The notes beneath the pieces are model-generated. The model worked only from the letters and a program-made list of their open reading frames with translations, made no database searches and was not told where the DNA came from. 10,493 bases of DNA from Candidatus Sphingobacterium stercoripullorum (GTDB taxonomy: Bacteria > Bacteroidota > Bacteroidia > Sphingobacteriales > Sphingobacteriaceae): NCBI GenBank assembly GCA_019114715.1, contig DXEZ01000278.1:1-10493 (forward strand). The letters run 5' to 3'. The position numbers and the translations under genes are program-made. The first letter of the stretch is position 1, and every line of letters begins with the position of its first letter. Positions 1 through 6,746 of this stretch are shown piece by piece.

Positions 1-59
1 GCTCCCTTTCATAAACAGCAGATTTTTCTTTATCTTGTTGCATAATATGATGGTGCTCA

Positions 60-911
60 ATGAAAAGATTACTACTATTTTTTAGTGTCTTAGGGTTGAT
101 AGGTTGTAAAACTTATCCAACCGTTAAATATGGTTTTATCGTTAAAGGTGACGATAGATATATCAGTGTAGAAGATCAGGTTTCCATTACAGTAGATTCT
201 GTATTTTTATCCGAAGAGTCTTGGAAGAACAACCGTCCCCCCTTAAAAGCATCTAAGTTAACCCGAAAACAAAGTAAAATTTTGAACCAACTAGGCTATC
301 CGAAGGACAATTATAAAGTGGTCTTTACGAATACGGATCAAAGCTCCTACGAACTAATTTGTCTTACTAACATTCACCCCATTCAACAAAATGAAACTAC
401 AAAGCTTTTCAATCCGCACAACTTAAACACAGAGGAAAAAGGAAAAATGAAGATTTATTATGAGCAAAAACACTACAATAACAACGATGTGTTACATATA
501 ATCGTACCGGTGAATGAGACGATCTTTAACGAAAAATTCATAACCTTAGTTTATATTGGAAAAACTGATGAAAGCTCCTTTTTAGCTTTAAAAGACATCG
601 CATTAAAGAATGCTGAAAATTACCAAACCTATGGTTACTCTTATTTTCCAATGAAAAACAACACCAATTGTGACGGTACAAATGACATCAATTATTACAA
701 CTATACAATCCCTGAATCCATCACTAAGAATAAACAACATATCATTATAAAAGCGTTAGATGAAAATGCTAACCGGAGGCTCGCGTATTATACTTTGATT
801 AATCCGGGCCAAACCTTAGGGGCATTTAAGATATGTCCAGGAGAATTTACCATTGAATACTTAAGTTTGGAAGGAGAAATATTAAAATCAGAAAAAGTCA
901 TAATCCAATAG
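60..911 (+). CDS. Predicted lipoprotein of unknown function
   Basis: I do not recognise this 283-residue protein. Residues 1-16 form a type II (lipoprotein) signal: Lys2-Arg3, a hydrophobic core, then the lipobox Leu13-Ile-Gly-Cys16, so the mature protein should be lipidated on Cys16. The residues after the cysteine (Lys-Thr-Tyr-Pro) lack the acidic run used for surface export in several Bacteroidota, so a periplasm-facing anchor is the simpler guess. The rest is polar and rich in Asn, Lys and Tyr, with alternating beta-type segments and three further cysteines. No membrane span or catalytic motif is visible. The ATG at 60 fits because the signal sequence starts there. There is no clear Shine-Dalgarno, which is normal for the phylum. 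The serine hydrolase gene begins 41 bases downstream on the same strand, so the two may be co-transcribed. Confidence 0.75.
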   Translation: MKRLLLFFSVLGLIGCKTYPTVKYGFIVKGDDRYISVEDQVSITVDSVFLSEESWKNNRPPLKASKLTRKQSKILNQLGYPKDNYKVVFTNTDQSSYELICLTNIHPIQQNETTKLFNPHNLNTEEKGKMKIYYEQKHYNNNDVLHIIVPVNETIFNEKFITLVYIGKTDESSFLALKDIALKNAENYQTYGYSYFPMKNNTNCDGTNDINYYNYTIPESITKNKQHIIIKALDENANRRLAYYTLINPGQTLGAFKICPGEFTIEYLSLEGEILKSEKVIIQ

Positions 912-952
912 TTTTTTAATTTACTTTAGCTTGGCCTATAAAAAAGAACATT

Positions 953-2227
953 ATGAAAGCTTTACTCATCCTACTAGCAGCATTTTGTTTAAAAGCAACG
1001 TTTACTAGCGCTCAGGAAACTGATACCGTATTCATTCAAAAATTCCTGGAATCGCATCCCGAGTATTTCCAACACATTTTAAATCATCCCGATAAAAATC
1101 AAGTACAAATACTCTACACACAGATTGATCGCGATCAGAGTAACAAGCCAACTTTCACCTCCTACTCCTATAGAGTGGATCCAAACTGGTATTTTTATCC
1201 AGCTAGCACCGTAAAGTTACCTACAGTTATATTTGCACTCGAGAAGATAAATGAATTAAATATTCCTGAGTTAAACAAGTTCACTTGGCTAGAAATTGAT
1301 TCCGCATTTGACAAGCAGACTAAAGTCACGGAAGATTTAACATCGACATCTGGAAAACCGAGCTTGGCTCATTATATAAAAAAATCACTTCTGGTTAGCG
1401 ATAACGACGCTCATAATAGGCTATTTGAATTCGTTGGTAGAAACCGTTTAAATCGCAGATTGCAAGAAAGCGGAACTAAAAACAGTAGGATTGTAAATAG
1501 ATTAGCTGTGGGTGATTCAGGAATACATTCGAAGCACAGTAATCCTTTTTGCTTCTATAATGAATTAGGGGCAGTAATTTACAAACAGAAGCCCCAATTT
1601 GATAGCTTAGATTACAATTTCCCGAATCTCAATCATGTGATCCAAGGACAAGCATATATGAATGATCAGGATGAGATTATCCATGAACCGTGGAGCTTTG
1701 AGAACCTCAATGTATTTTCTATTGAAGATCAGCAGCTAATCCTTAAAAAACTACTTTTCCCAGAATCATTCCCCGAACATGAGCGTTTCAATCTTACGCA
1801 AGAAGATTACGAATTTATTTATTACTACATGTCGAGGTTCCCTCAAGAGGTTGAATCACCAGCGTACGATAAAGAAGACTACTGGCCTACTTACAGCAAG
1901 TTCATTTATTTTGGGCGGGACAAATCTCTTTCTCCGAACGGCACAATAAGAAGCTTTAACAAGTACGGCGACTCTTACGGGTACAATATTGACAATTCTT
2001 ATATTGTTGATTTTGAGAATAACATTGAGTTTTTATTGACCGTAGTGGTTCAGTCCAATGAAAATGGAGTGTACAATGATGGCATATATGAATATGAAAC
2101 GGTTACTTACCCCTTTTTAAAAAATCTGGGGAAAACAATTTACGAGTACGAACTAAAGAGACAGAAAAAAAACCATCCTGACCTCTCTAAATTTAAACTC
2201 CGCGGTTTTAAAGAAGTTCTGAATTAG
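953..2227 (+). CDS. Exported serine hydrolase, class A beta-lactamase fold
   Basis: The 424-residue protein begins with a Sec signal peptide (hydrophobic residues 3-17, likely cut after Ser19-Ala20). The motifs of the penicillin-interacting serine enzyme superfamily appear in order: Ser85-Thr-Val-Lys88 (nucleophile and general base), Ser149-Asp-Asn151, and Lys337-Tyr-Gly339 in the place of the usual KTG. The context around the third motif (FNKYGDSYGY, then a conserved VDFENNIEFLLT-type strand) matches, from memory, a family common in Bacteroidota annotated only as 'serine hydrolase' or 'beta-lactamase class A-like'. At over 400 residues it is much longer than a class A beta-lactamase (about 290); the extra length lies mainly between the second and third motifs, residues 190-330. 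A periplasmic hydrolase or carboxypeptidase role is inference. Resistance to beta-lactams cannot be read from this sequence. It ends 16 bases before the convergent S51 gene, leaving no room for an ordinary terminator. Confidence 0.85.
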   Translation: MKALLILLAAFCLKATFTSAQETDTVFIQKFLESHPEYFQHILNHPDKNQVQILYTQIDRDQSNKPTFTSYSYRVDPNWYFYPASTVKLPTVIFALEKINELNIPELNKFTWLEIDSAFDKQTKVTEDLTSTSGKPSLAHYIKKSLLVSDNDAHNRLFEFVGRNRLNRRLQESGTKNSRIVNRLAVGDSGIHSKHSNPFCFYNELGAVIYKQKPQFDSLDYNFPNLNHVIQGQAYMNDQDEIIHEPWSFENLNVFSIEDQQLILKKLLFPESFPEHERFNLTQEDYEFIYYYMSRFPQEVESPAYDKEDYWPTYSKFIYFGRDKSLSPNGTIRSFNKYGDSYGYNIDNSYIVDFENNIEFLLTVVVQSNENGVYNDGIYEYETVTYPFLKNLGKTIYEYELKRQKKNHPDLSKFKLRGFKEVLN

Positions 2228-2243
2228 TTTTCAAAGTGATTAT

Positions 2244-3115
2244 TTACAGGCTAAGCGTAAAAGAATCTCCTCGAATGTAAGCGCTCATAGAGATATCAGA
2301 GAAGCCTATTTGCCCTTTGTCCCCTGATTTTTTCCTGAGCATATTTTTCATCACGATGACTTGCCCCTCACCTATTACTTGGCAATAGTCCCCTTGAATT
2401 TTAATAGCAGTGCTTTCTGCTAAGCCAACCCCTATTTTCCCCGGATATTCGTAACAAACAGAGATCAACCGATTATACCTGCTTCTCTCTACAAAGTGCT
2501 GGTCAATAATTGCATTTTTTATTAGCCCTAAGCCTTTTTTAGTTTCTAAATTAGTCGCTGTAAGTTTGCTGTAAGTCGTCAATAAGGTGTCAGGAAGGTG
2601 TCAGGAAGGTGCTTCTGATATCCTGTTAGCATTTCCTCACTCATTAAAGATGCACCCGCACTAGTTCCAGCAATGCTAACCCCATTTTCATAAGCTTCAT
2701 GCAAAACATCCACTAGCCCAGAGCCTTTAGTTCTCTTTAGGAAATTCACTTGACTACCTCCAGGAATATAAATTAAGCTTGCGTTTAATATCGAGTCTTT
2801 CTGCGCGTTATTCAATACATCTCCTTCAGCAACCTCCAAAATATGAACAGCTGCACTACTGTGTGTATTAAAAAGCTTCTTCATGGTATTATAGGCCTTC
2901 TTAGGGTTCGCATTAGCCATAGGTAAAATAAGTATATATTTATCTGAAACTTTACTTATACCCGCAGTACCTTCTAACAGCCTCGCTCCTAATAACATTT
3001 CTTTAATCAATTCCGGCGTGTTTTCCCCTCCTCCAATTATAAATAATGTCCCTTTATGATCATCAATTTTATTTTTTTGAGTAAATGAATAGCCTACAAT
3101 TAGAAAAAACATCAA
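2244..3115 (-). pseudogene. Cyanophycinase-like S51 peptidase, broken by an 11-bp duplication
   Basis: Two minus-strand reading frames together encode one peptidase of family S51 (cyanophycinase / dipeptidase E type). The 5' part, 3115-2579, carries the N-terminal strand with IIGGGE, a YIPGGSQ segment and the nucleophile elbow Gly-Thr-Ser-Ala-Gly-Ala, with Ser152 as the expected nucleophile. The 3' part, 2582-2244, carries the rest of the family signature: GLGLI, IDQHF, R-x-R-x-x-R-L, and GLAESTA in the place of the usual GIGIDESTA. The frame is lost at 2584-2611, where an 11-base unit is tandemly duplicated. Removing one unit joins the frames into about 286 residues, the normal family length. 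As it stands the product stops after 178 residues and lacks the C-terminal half. The TTG at 3115 and ATG at 3112 both give an implausibly short signal peptide, so the real start may lie further upstream. The gene follows ddl on the same strand. The substrate is unknown; family members cut isoaspartyl or C-terminal Asp bonds. Confidence 0.85.
2584..2611. repeat. 11-bp tandem repeat, about 2.5 copies, causing a frameshift
   Basis: On the plus strand the unit GGTGTCAGGAA occurs at 2586-2596 and again at 2597-2607, followed by a partial GGTG. The period-11 match runs from 2584 to 2611. A single-unit version would read AAGGTG, TCAGG, AAGGTG: a 6-bp direct repeat around a 5-bp spacer, a typical substrate for slipped-strand duplication. 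Because 11 is not a multiple of 3, the extra copy breaks the S51 peptidase frame. Confidence 0.95.
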
Positions 3116-3117
3116 TA

Positions 3118-3138
3118 GCGCCCCAAAAAACAGGGCGC
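3118..3138. other. GC-rich hairpin between ddl and the S51 gene
   Basis: GCGCCC at 3118-3123 and GGGCGC at 3133-3138 form a perfect 6-bp GC-only stem around a 9-base A-rich loop, prominent in this AT-rich DNA. Read from the minus strand, it lies 32 bases after the ddl stop and is followed, after 8 bases, by a run of six T. It could be a weak terminator or processing site between ddl and the S51 gene. It could also just be part of the S51 signal-peptide coding region if that gene starts upstream of 3115. Confidence 0.45.
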
Positions 3139-3169
3139 AGAAATGCTGTCATAATAGAAAGTTTAAATG

Positions 3170-4192
3170 TTAAATAATAGTCTGGTTACCCTTTAAAGCA
3201 ACTTGTATTAACTCATCGTAAAAATCACTCTCTGTTAACCCCATTGCGCGGACTTGTTGAGGGATGAAACTTTGCTTAGTTTGGCCAGGAATGGTATTTA
3301 TTTCTACAAAATAAAATCTATCGGTCTCCTTTTCCAAAAAGTAATCTACCCTAACCATACCTTTGCAGTTCAACTGAACATAAATCTCTTTCAAGATCGC
3401 TTCAATGCGAGTGCATTGATCATCAGATAAATCTGCTGGTGTAATTTCTTCAGTTAAGCCGGGTATATATTTAGCCTCATAGTCAAAAAAGTCGCGGCTC
3501 GTTATAACTTCTGATGCTGGTAAAACGACAATCTCTCCTTGCAAATTAGTATATATACCTTGAGAGAATTCTCTACCATAAATAAATTCTTCTATAATTA
3601 CTTCTGCTCCCGTACTCTCTGCAGTAAAGGCTAAATCTATTGCTCTTTGAAGCTCAGAATCTTGGGTAACCTTACTCATTCCAATACTACTCCCACCAGC
3701 ATTAGGCTTTACAAAATACGGAAGAGCTAAGTGAGTCGTAATAATATCATAGGCTCTAGCCTGATGGTATTCAAATAAATGAACCCACTTAGCTAGGTAT
3801 AAATTTTTTATATCCTTCAATACTGACTTTGTATAACTCTTATTCATAGTAATTGCAGAGCTTAATGCTCCACATGAAGTGTATGGGATTCTTAGCATAT
3901 CTAAATACCCTTGAATTCTACCGTCCTCACCAGGAATTCCATGTAGGATTATAAAAGCTACATCAAACTTTATCTTTCCAAATTTTGGAAGAGAAATGGA
4001 GAAATCGTTTTTATCGATTTCATATTCCACACCATCGGCATCTAAATAATACCATTTATTGATATTGATAAAAATGGGATATACCTCATACTTCTTATCA
4101 CATAAATTAGACTGGACAAAATCGGCGCTCTTTAACGACACCTCAGCCTCTTGGGTAAATCCACCCGTAATTAATGCAACACGTGTTTTCAT
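3170..4192 (-). CDS. ddl: D-alanine--D-alanine ligase
   Basis: This cytoplasmic ATP-grasp enzyme (340 residues) joins two D-alanines, using ATP, to make the dipeptide that ends the peptidoglycan stem peptide. The family residues are all present: N-terminal Gly-Gly with Glu15 in the EAEVS segment, aligning position for position with Glu15 of E. coli DdlB; LHGIPGEDG; the glycine-rich ATP loop GGSSIGM; DYEAKY, which supplies the lysine and tyrosine of the active site; the Arg and Asp of MVRVD; and the metal and substrate residues of VEINTIPG followed by SFIPQQ. The length is normal and nothing suggests a D-Ala-D-Lac or D-Ala-D-Ser variant, though specificity cannot be settled by eye. The ATG at 4192 lies about 16 bases downstream of the predicted transcription start. 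It is divergent from the PASTA gene and lies upstream of the broken S51 gene in the same direction. The TTA stop complement is at 3170. Confidence 0.97.
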   Translation of the reverse strand: MKTRVALITGGFTQEAEVSLKSADFVQSNLCDKKYEVYPIFININKWYYLDADGVEYEIDKNDFSISLPKFGKIKFDVAFIILHGIPGEDGRIQGYLDMLRIPYTSCGALSSAITMNKSYTKSVLKDIKNLYLAKWVHLFEYHQARAYDIITTHLALPYFVKPNAGGSSIGMSKVTQDSELQRAIDLAFTAESTGAEVIIEEFIYGREFSQGIYTNLQGEIVVLPASEVITSRDFFDYEAKYIPGLTEEITPADLSDDQCTRIEAILKEIYVQLNCKGMVRVDYFLEKETDRFYFVEINTIPGQTKQSFIPQQVRAMGLTESDFYDELIQVALKGNQTII

Positions 4193-4211
4193 AGTTGGTT
4201 TATCTATTTCA

Positions 4212-4219
4212 CAAATATA
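4212..4219 (-). promoter_or_regulatory. Predicted ddl promoter, -7 element
   Basis: Read on the minus strand, this is TATATTTG, an exact match to the Bacteroidota -7 consensus TAnnTTTG. It would start transcription near 4208 and give a leader of only about 16 bases before the ddl ATG. No TTTG sits 19-21 bases upstream; the nearest T-rich block is spaced a little short. So only half of the promoter is well supported. Confidence 0.5.
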
Positions 4220-4220
4220 A

Positions 4221-4251
4221 TTTGCTAAGCCCGAAAAAACGAATAATTTTG
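4221..4251 (+). promoter_or_regulatory. Bacteroidota-type promoter of the PASTA-mltG group
   Basis: TTTG at 4221-4224 and TAATTTTG at 4244-4251 match the -33 (TTTG) and -7 (TAnnTTTG) elements recognised by the primary sigma factor of Bacteroidota, and the 19-base spacing is in the preferred range. The start of transcription should be near 4255-4258, leaving a leader of about 87 bases before the PASTA ATG at 4344. The -33 box lies one base away from the divergent ddl -7 box, so the two polymerases would compete for the same DNA. Confidence 0.65.
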
Positions 4252-4343
4252 CTTTATCTTACAGGCAAAAAGTTATATTACATAATTAAAGTATAATTGG
4301 TCTGGTTATTGAGTCAGAAATAAGAGTTACAGAGAAAAAAAAC

Positions 4344-5102
4344 ATGTCTAAATTTTTTCAATACTTAAAAACAAAAGCGTTCAGAAGAACGTTAATTGGT
4401 ATAATAATTTTCATAGTAGCGTTTTTCTTAGCTATTTATTTTGGTTTAAGCCAATATACGAGACATGGAAATAAAATAATGCTCCCCGATACCAAAGGGA
4501 TGAATATTACTGAAGCCAGCAAGACCCTAAAAGATAAAGGCCTTCGTGTTGAGATAGATTCTATCTATCAAATGGATGAACAACCTGGAAAAGTTATCGA
4601 TCAGGATCCGGAGCCGGGTAGTGGTGTCAAGCGTAATAGAACTATTTATTTAACCATGATTACTCAAAGTGCACCCGAGGTGGAGTTTCCGGATATTGTG
4701 GATAAAAACCTCATTGAGGCCAGAGCAATTATCACCAACAACTCTCTCAAAATCGGGGATACAACGTACATTGCTGATATAGCACGAGATGTAATCTTAG
4801 AGGTTAAGTTTGGAGGACATTCCATAAAGCCAGGTACCTCCATCAAGAAAGGCTCCACTATAGACTTAGTTTTAGGTGATGGCCGCGGTCCAAATGAAAT
4901 ACACATCCCAAATTTATTAGGCTTAACTTTAAATGAAGCAAAATTCGCAATTACCGGATCCGGACTGGTATTGGGAGATGTTCACTATGAAGGAAGTGTT
5001 TTAGATAGTCTCAATGCCAAAGTAATTGAACAAGATCCAGCTATAGAAAAGAAGGTCGTATCCATAGGGTCTATCGTAAATCTCACTTTATCTGAGGATT
5101 AA
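4344..5102 (+). CDS. Membrane-anchored protein with three PASTA domains
   Basis: The 252-residue protein has a short basic cytoplasmic tail, one membrane span (about residues 16-35), and an extracytoplasmic part made of three PASTA domains at about 44-106, 112-180 and 184-252. Each starts with a P-D/N-(x)2-G/K-hydrophobic turn (LPDTKGM, FPDIVDK, IPNLLGL), and the first and third contain the V-I-D/E-Q-D-P segment. PASTA domains bind peptidoglycan fragments or serve as spacers in Ser/Thr kinases and penicillin-binding proteins. This protein has neither a kinase nor a transpeptidase domain. Solo PASTA proteins beside ddl are usual in Bacteroidota, and a role in envelope growth or division is inferred from that. 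ddl is divergent here, and the rluD gene that often accompanies the pair is absent. mltG follows after 43 bases. Confidence 0.9.
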   Translation: MSKFFQYLKTKAFRRTLIGIIIFIVAFFLAIYFGLSQYTRHGNKIMLPDTKGMNITEASKTLKDKGLRVEIDSIYQMDEQPGKVIDQDPEPGSGVKRNRTIYLTMITQSAPEVEFPDIVDKNLIEARAIITNNSLKIGDTTYIADIARDVILEVKFGGHSIKPGTSIKKGSTIDLVLGDGRGPNEIHIPNLLGLTLNEAKFAITGSGLVLGDVHYEGSVLDSLNAKVIEQDPAIEKKVVSIGSIVNLTLSED

Positions 5103-5145
5103 TATGGATATCAAATACATCACATAAATTACAGAAAACAGAAAA

Positions 5146-6159
5146 TTGAAAGCGTTAAAGATAATCATATCTATTCTCGTTACACTCATAATTTTATCGG
5201 CCCTATCGTTTTATTTCATTTTACTTGCTCCGAACACGAAGGAAAAAACTATTCTCTTAATTCCTACCGAGGCAAATTATCAGCAGGTAATTGATAGTCT
5301 AGAAGCTGGTGACTTATTGATTAGGATTTCTAGCTTTAAATTTGCAGCAAAGCTATTGTCTTACGATAAAGAGATAAAAAGCGGGCGTTATTCCATTGAC
5401 TCCAATTTAAATAACAAAGAGATTTTAAAACTACTAATTCGCGGAAAGCAAGAACCGATTCGATTCCAATTTCAAAACATCCGATTAAAGGAAGAGTTTG
5501 CAGGATTGGTGGGTCGAACTTTTGAAACAGATTCCTCATCATTTTCATCTTTGCTTTCCGATTCAACGGTCGCTCGGAATTATGGGTTTACAATCGAGGA
5601 TTTTTATACGATGTTTATCCCTAATACATACGAAATATACTGGAACACCAAGGCGGAAAATTTACTAGAACGTTTCCATAAAGAATATCAGAGCTTCTGG
5701 AATCCTAGTAGATTGGCAAAGGCAGACAGTTTAGGATTTACAAAGGCTGAGGTAAGCATTTTAGCGTCTATAGTCCAAGGGGAAGCTATGCATCGAGATG
5801 AAATGCCTGCAATTGCAGGACTTTACATCAATCGGTTAAACCAAAAAATGCCCCTTCAAGCTGACCCTACAGTCATATTTGCACAACAGGATTTTTCTAT
5901 TCGCCGGGTATTACATAAACATTTAGAGATTGAAAGCCCCTACAACACCTATAAGTTTAAAGGCTTGCCCCCAGGACCTATCAATATGCCAAGCATTGCT
6001 GCAATTGATGCTGTTTTAAATCACCAAAAACACGCCTACATTTACATGTGTGCAAAGGACGATTTTTCAGGTTACCACCTCTTTGCAGAAACATGGTCCG
6101 AACACTTAAAAAATGCTAGGAGGTTTCAACAAGCATTAGATTTACGCAATATTAAATAG
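5146..6159 (+). CDS. mltG: Endolytic murein transglycosylase MltG (YceG-like)
   Basis: MltG is an inner-membrane enzyme that cuts nascent glycan strands and so ends their extension. This 337-residue copy has the usual length (E. coli, 340). A membrane span covers about residues 5-27, followed by a LysM-like region and a catalytic YceG domain. The signature is clear: ASIVQGEA with the presumed catalytic Glu213, GLYINRL, the LQADPTV strand, SPYNTY, and GLPPGPI, then a C-terminal Y-x-Y-M-C-A-K and GYHLFAETWSEH segment. The first Glu of the proteobacterial IVEKE is Gln here, while the second is kept, as I recall for other Bacteroidota members. The start is TTG at 5146: an in-frame stop lies at 5125-5127 and no ATG intervenes, and the TTG places the membrane span correctly. 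The thioesterase gene begins 6 bases after the stop, which implies one transcript. Confidence 0.95.
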   Translation: MKALKIIISILVTLIILSALSFYFILLAPNTKEKTILLIPTEANYQQVIDSLEAGDLLIRISSFKFAAKLLSYDKEIKSGRYSIDSNLNNKEILKLLIRGKQEPIRFQFQNIRLKEEFAGLVGRTFETDSSSFSSLLSDSTVARNYGFTIEDFYTMFIPNTYEIYWNTKAENLLERFHKEYQSFWNPSRLAKADSLGFTKAEVSILASIVQGEAMHRDEMPAIAGLYINRLNQKMPLQADPTVIFAQQDFSIRRVLHKHLEIESPYNTYKFKGLPPGPINMPSIAAIDAVLNHQKHAYIYMCAKDDFSGYHLFAETWSEHLKNARRFQQALDLRNIK

Positions 6160-6165
6160 TATCCC

Positions 6166-6576
6166 ATGTATATTTATGAACACAAGATTCGAGTAAGATA
6201 TGCAGAAACCGATCAAATGGGTTATGTGTATTATGGTAATTATGCTGCTTTTTACGAAGAAGCGAGAACAGCTATGTTAAGAAACACGGGAATCTCCTAT
6301 AAGAAGCTTGAAGAAATGGGAATCATGCTTCCGGTGAGCGAACTTCAATGCAAATTCATCAAGCCAGCTCATTACGATGAACTTTTAACTATAAAAACGA
6401 TTATAAAAAAGGCACCTGGTGTTAGTATATGCTTTGATTATGAAGTATATAACGAGAACAAGCAGCTCATCAATAAAGGAATGACTCAACTGGTTTTTGT
6501 GGATAAAGTTAGAAATAAACCTTGCCGCCCTCCTTCCATTTTTACAGAGAAAATGGCCACCTATTTTCAATATTAG
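6166..6576 (+). CDS. Acyl-CoA thioesterase, YbgC/4HBT hotdog family
   Basis: This is a 136-residue single hotdog domain. The N-terminal signature at residues 11-35 is complete: RYAETDQMG with the catalytic Asp16, VYYGNY, and the FYEEAR helix. This pattern is typical of YbgC/FadM-like thioesterases that hydrolyse acyl-CoA, and possibly acyl-ACP, in the cytoplasm. Chain-length preference cannot be told from the sequence. The rest, including the central PAHYDELL-I-T strand and the FVD strand, fits the fold, and the length is normal. The ATG lies 6 bases after mltG, so the two are almost certainly co-transcribed. A functional link to peptidoglycan is not obvious; E. coli ybgC sits with the tol-pal envelope genes, which is at least suggestive. 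Confidence 0.92.
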   Translation: MYIYEHKIRVRYAETDQMGYVYYGNYAAFYEEARTAMLRNTGISYKKLEEMGIMLPVSELQCKFIKPAHYDELLTIKTIIKKAPGVSICFDYEVYNENKQLINKGMTQLVFVDKVRNKPCRPPSIFTEKMATYFQY

Positions 6577-6746
6577 GTTTTATTTGATGCTAACTAAGCA
6601 ACAATATATTAGTATCTTAGCTACCTAATCACAAAAAGTAGAGTTGAGATTACTGTCAGCAGTATAACACACTGTCATACAATATTTCATGCAATAAAAC
6701 AGTCGGCGCTAAATATTAATCTCATAAATATTGATAACTGAAATTA

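Noticed and set aside
1..45. Open frames at the left edge: a plus-strand tail ending with TAA at 43-45, and a minus-strand ATG at 43 opening leftward (MQQDKEKSAVYERE)
   Set aside because: Only about 14 codons of each are visible, which is not enough to tell a gene from chance in AT-rich DNA. The minus-strand start would leave just 16 bases between divergent starts, which is tight.
2244..2582. The 3' half of the S51 gene as an independent 112-residue protein starting at TTG 2582
   Set aside because: It holds only the C-terminal family motifs without the nucleophile, and joins the upstream frame perfectly once one 11-bp unit is removed.
2244..4192. ddl plus cyanophycinase-like gene as a cyanophycin-type polymer system
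   Set aside because: The ATP-grasp protein has the full D-Ala-D-Ala ligase residue set and lacks the domains of cyanophycin synthetase; no synthetase is present.
4664..4906. Minus-strand open frame of 80 codons inside the PASTA gene
   Set aside because: It lies wholly within a well-supported gene and has no recognisable domain; it is a shadow of the coding strand.
5128..5146. ATT at 5128 as the mltG start
   Set aside because: ATT starts are very rare and the TTG at 5146 already gives a normal short cytoplasmic tail before the membrane span.
6594..6620. CTAAG...CTTAG inverted repeat as a terminator for the thioesterase gene
   Set aside because: It has a five-base stem with a 17-base loop and no following T run.
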